DNA of 64,000 bases from an uncultured bacterium (GTDB taxonomy: Bacteria; CSSED10-310; CALFER01), in contig CALFER010000102.1 in the NCBI GenBank assembly GCA_937951895.1, positions 1 through 64,000 on the forward strand, given 5' to 3'. Position numbers and translations under genes: made by a program. A model generated the notes under the pieces. The model searched no databases and was not told where the DNA came from. It worked only from the letters and a program-made list of their open reading frames with translations. This document shows positions 61,350 to 64,000 of the stretch, one piece after another. Within the stretch, counting starts at the first letter, position 1. Each line of letters begins with the position of its first letter.

Positions 61350-62523
61350 GTGAGTCTCCGTTGTGGAAATCAAGATCGGTATGGGTCTGAAAGGCAATAT
61401 CGGCGATAAGCGTCGACAACCTGGGATCCCGTATCGAGTCGGGATGCATCCCGAAGCGGATGTACCAGGTGCGGCAGGAATCCGCAAGCGATTCGACGTC
61501 GGGATACAATCGCATGCAGGTCTCGAGATAGGACGCTTTCCATTCGTCCAGATCGGTGAACGGCAGCAAAACCTGTTTGCTCATCGAATCGAGCATCCGC
61601 TGCACGAGTTCCTCCAGCCGAATACGTGCACTCTCGCGAAACGACGCGTAATGGGATCGGGTGTAGTCCGACGATTCTTCCCTGAATCGCTCGGCACGCC
61701 TGTCAAACTCGTTTTCCCACCGGATTCGGTCTTTATTCCTGAGAAACACGCCGGCGGGGGTTGGATGAAGGTAGGCACGGTGGGTGAGCGCATGCATGCG
61801 GGCGCTGAGGCGACCGAGACGGGTAAAGTGAATGGAATCGATAAAATTCCATCGAGGTGCACTCCAGACGGCCTGACCATCCGCGCTGGTGCGGGTCATC
61901 TGTTCCACACCGGGGATCGACGGCAGAGACGTTCCTCGATTTTTCAGATAAAATCCCGTGTGTATCTGCACAAAAGCGCCTCGCGCATTGATCATAGCCA
62001 CGACATCAGAAGCGGAAACCTCACCCTTCGAGACGGCAGCTTCGAACTGCTTCCGATGTTCCTCCAAGCGGCCCGGAGTCATGCGACGAGCCGATTTCCA
62101 GAGGGTCTCGGCAAATTCGATCGTCTGGTAGGCTTCGTTTCCATCGAGACGGATGGCGTATGCGATCATCCTGTCCAGCGGGCCCGCCGAAAGAAGTACG
62201 GCATCGTCGATCACAAAAAGATGGACTCCCAGATCCTGGATACATCGGAACTCCGCCCTGCCCTGTTCGACAGCACGCGTCATGGCGGCAATCTGAGACC
62301 AATGATCCGAGCTTCCCTGTATCGAAAGGGGTTCCACACGGCTCAGGATCCGTGGATAGACATGCCGGTCGCTCAGAGCCAGCGCAGCGCGAACACACGG
62401 GCTGCAGGGAGAAGGATCGATGATGAGCACCGATTTCTTCGCAGACGGTATTATCCGCTCCACAAGATCGTTCAGCGGGGTTTCCGTGCCCGACAACGCA
62501 TGCGGAAAGAGAAACGGTTCCAT
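61342..62523 (-). CDS. Hypothetical protein in hisS operon
   Basis: I do not recognise this 393-residue protein. It has no signal peptide or TM helix. The N-terminal part (residues 20-125) has an alternating alpha/beta look (KKSVLIIDPSPCSPCVRAAL, HLFVIDDAVLLSAGPLDRMI) that fits a phospholipase-D-like or Rossmann-type half-domain without its HKD motif. The C-terminal 200 residues are helical and charged (RIRWENEFDRRAERFREESS), and Trp-rich near the end. The start ATG lies 4 bp after the stop of the DUF4388 gene, and its end overlaps hisS by 8 bp, so it is co-translated with both. Confidence 0.75.
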   Translation of the reverse strand: MEPFLFPHALSGTETPLNDLVERIIPSAKKSVLIIDPSPCSPCVRAALALSDRHVYPRILSRVEPLSIQGSSDHWSQIAAMTRAVEQGRAEFRCIQDLGVHLFVIDDAVLLSAGPLDRMIAYAIRLDGNEAYQTIEFAETLWKSARRMTPGRLEEHRKQFEAAVSKGEVSASDVVAMINARGAFVQIHTGFYLKNRGTSLPSIPGVEQMTRTSADGQAVWSAPRWNFIDSIHFTRLGRLSARMHALTHRAYLHPTPAGVFLRNKDRIRWENEFDRRAERFREESSDYTRSHYASFRESARIRLEELVQRMLDSMSKQVLLPFTDLDEWKASYLETCMRLYPDVESLADSCRTWYIRFGMHPDSIRDPRLSTLIADIAFQTHTDLDFHNGDSHD

Positions 62524-62527
62524 CCGA

Positions 62528-64000
62528 TCAGTTCATCCTTCCCATTCGGGCGACAAGACCGGCACATTCCATCGCATAGATGCTCTGACGTATCTGAACC
62601 GGGTCAATCCCGATGCGGCGGACGATCTCTGTCATCGTGAGCGGATCCGTCAGGACATTCAATATCCGCAATTCGATATGCGACAGATTCAGCCCGCTCT
62701 GGCGGTTCGCTGTCCGCTCCGGAAGCCTCATCACATCGTTGTCCGCCGGCAGAAAACGCTCGATGTGATTCCACTGCTGCAGTTTGCGCAGTCCCGTCAT
62801 GATCATGGCGGCGGGAGTCAGATCGAGCGGCACCATGTCTTTCGGTGGCTGTCTGTCCGTCCTGAAATCGAATGTCCCGGCCTGCCATGCCAGAATATCA
62901 TCGATCAGAATCTCGGCATGTTCCTTGACCACGGAGAATACCTGCTCGAGCGAAAGGTATCTGCGTCGCAGAAGCTCATTCGGCGATCCGATCTGATCCG
63001 GATGAGCGGTTCTCAGGTCATCGCGCTGTTCCTGACTCAACATGTGCTTGCGGAACAAAAAATTATCCAGTCGCTCATCGATGTCATCTGAGGTCACAGT
63101 CAGGATCTTGCCTCGCTTCCAGTAAACCGTTTTCGTGATGCCCAGATTCGTGAACTCAAGGGAACCGGACACTTCATGTTCAAGGCATTCTCTGAACAGC
63201 TCTGTCGCCGGGACGTCCGCAAGACTCCCTGTGGAGATCCGGAATGACTTCACAGGTGGTGACGGAGCGGCGGCCGGTTCCGGGACAGGATCCGGCACCG
63301 GAGTTTCTTTTCGGGGCGGAATCAGGACATCCAGATCTGCCGAGGCCAGCGTTTCCTGCAAATCCTCGCCTGTCTGCCCGTTTTCCGGCACCGTTTCGAC
63401 CTGCGTGGGTTCGACGGACTCCTCTTCATCGATCCGGGCATGCATGTCGACAATCTCCGGACGACCATGCGCTCCGCGTTCCCTGGTATCGAATCCCAGA
63501 AGGGACAGCTGCTGGAGTCCATAGATGTAGTTGTCGATGCAGGGGAAACTCTGATGGCAGATTTCCCGTATTGTCCGTAACGATCGCTGGCCGTTGATCG
63601 ATGAAATCGCGAGCTGTTCACGGGGAGTCAGTTCGAGATCCGATATGGAAGATTCGTAATCGGTATCGAGAGCCGGAATGGAATCATCGTGGGGCAACAG
63701 TTCGCGGGAATGCCACCATTTGGGCATGGCGCGAACGCCTTCGAAGATGAGCCGGGAGAGCGGGATAAACGGCAATGCCATCTCCTTGGCAAAGTCCGGT
63801 AATGGCAGCGTCTGCCACTGAAAAGCACCGTTTGTGACAGAAAACAGAGTTCGGATCAGATCGATGACATACATGTTCGACCACCAACTGAACAGCTTGG
63901 CATCCATCAGATTGACTTCCGATAGAATCAACCGGAACTCACGCGGATCACATCCCGGTCCACCAACCTGATTTCGAGCCGCTATCAGCTCTCGACCGGA
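62528..64000 (-). CDS. DUF4388 (PATAN-like) protein, 5' end beyond the window
   Basis: The frame is open to the right edge (491 codons visible), so the N-terminus is missing. The visible start (LIAARNQVG, then FSWWSNMYVIDLIRTLFSVT followed by NGAFQW) resembles the end of a first DUF4388 unit, where a helix and GxFxW strand close the domain. A winged-helix-like segment (LTPREQLAISSINGQRSLRT), an acidic Pro/Glu linker and a second DUF4388 domain follow: ATELFRECLEHEVSGSLEF, TKTVYWKRGKILTVTSDDID and ILAWQAGTFDFRTDRQPPKD. A C-terminal winged helix (LNLSHIELRILNVLTDPLTM) ends the protein. DUF4388 proteins are associated with surface-motility and two-component systems, and the function here is unknown. 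First gene of a minus-strand operon with the hypothetical protein and hisS. Confidence 0.82.
   Translation of the reverse strand, partial: SGRELIAARNQVGGPGCDPREFRLILSEVNLMDAKLFSWWSNMYVIDLIRTLFSVTNGAFQWQTLPLPDFAKEMALPFIPLSRLIFEGVRAMPKWWHSRELLPHDDSIPALDTDYESSISDLELTPREQLAISSINGQRSLRTIREICHQSFPCIDNYIYGLQQLSLLGFDTRERGAHGRPEIVDMHARIDEEESVEPTQVETVPENGQTGEDLQETLASADLDVLIPPRKETPVPDPVPEPAAAPSPPVKSFRISTGSLADVPATELFRECLEHEVSGSLEFTNLGITKTVYWKRGKILTVTSDDIDERLDNFLFRKHMLSQEQRDDLRTAHPDQIGSPNELLRRRYLSLEQVFSVVKEHAEILIDDILAWQAGTFDFRTDRQPPKDMVPLDLTPAAMIMTGLRKLQQWNHIERFLPADNDVMRLPERTANRQSGLNLSHIELRILNVLTDPLTMTEIVRRIGIDPVQIRQSIYAMECAGLVARMGRMN

Overview
The window is a protein-dense stretch of a bacterial chromosome that uses the standard bacterial code. 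Most starts sit behind a clear GGAGG-type Shine-Dalgarno site, and several sigma70-like promoters are visible. Lipoprotein signals, a TonB C-terminal-like protein, MshEN and PilZ c-di-GMP receptors, and many secreted proteins with proline/threonine-rich linkers point to a diderm bacterium. No sequence here fixes the phylum. The mix of secreted proteins resembles that of poorly cultivated candidate phyla, but this is an impression and not a placement. There is no prophage, insertion sequence, CRISPR array or rRNA.

Layout. (1) 1-15.7 kb is accessory in character. It holds a partial lipoprotein, a TrmJ-type RNA methyltransferase, a 903-residue PT-linker surface protein, gene remnants, a MazEF-like toxin-antitoxin pair with a consensus promoter, a TonB-like secreted protein, a beta-helix exoprotein, a two-TM gene broken by a frameshift, and small enzymes (VOC, two SAM methyltransferases, GNATs, APH-type kinases). 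(2) 15.9-24.5 kb has a polytopic membrane protein, a complete ECF transporter (S, fused A1-A2, T), a GT2 glycosyltransferase, a zinc-ribbon protein with a disordered tail, a Nudix hydrolase, argF and tRNA-Val(CAC). (3) 24.6-30.2 kb has a small membrane protein followed by a 1794-residue fusion of a Na+/solute symporter, PAS/GAF sensors and an HD-GYP phosphodiesterase. (4) 30.2-43.7 kb has envelope proteins, an SH3-repeat lipoprotein, a subtilisin-like protease and the TrkAH potassium system. (5) 43.7-49.1 kb has a Y-family polymerase/DnaE2 mutagenesis operon and a type I asparaginase. (6) 49.1-54.5 kb has an orphan MshEN protein, a chelatase-type AAA+/VWA gene apparently joined by a -1 frameshift at A8, a GT2, a methyltransferase and queF. 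(7) 54.6-64 kb has a papain-like protease, a C45-type hydrolase, PilZ and Cache proteins, hisS, an unknown protein and a partial DUF4388 protein.

Two themes recur. First, five proteins in the window (C-termini at 10994, 39525, 43138, 56415 and, on the minus strand, 56422) end in the same roughly 110-residue domain. It has an aromatic-rich core (DV-G-YWFWP-W), an F-WP motif and an [EI]F[SG][FW]-like end. It is attached to a beta-helix, a subtilisin, a papain and a C45 hydrolase, and once stands alone behind a signal peptide. It looks like an undescribed export or surface-anchoring module. Second, c-di-GMP output proteins (HD-GYP, MshEN, PilZ) occur without a GGDEF protein in view.

The strongest mechanistic observations are the A_AAA_AAA slippery site joining the ChlI-like and VWA halves of a chelatase gene, the transporter-coupled HD-GYP sensor, and the dnaE2 operon whose Y-family partner keeps two catalytic aspartates but has alanine in place of the third acidic residue.
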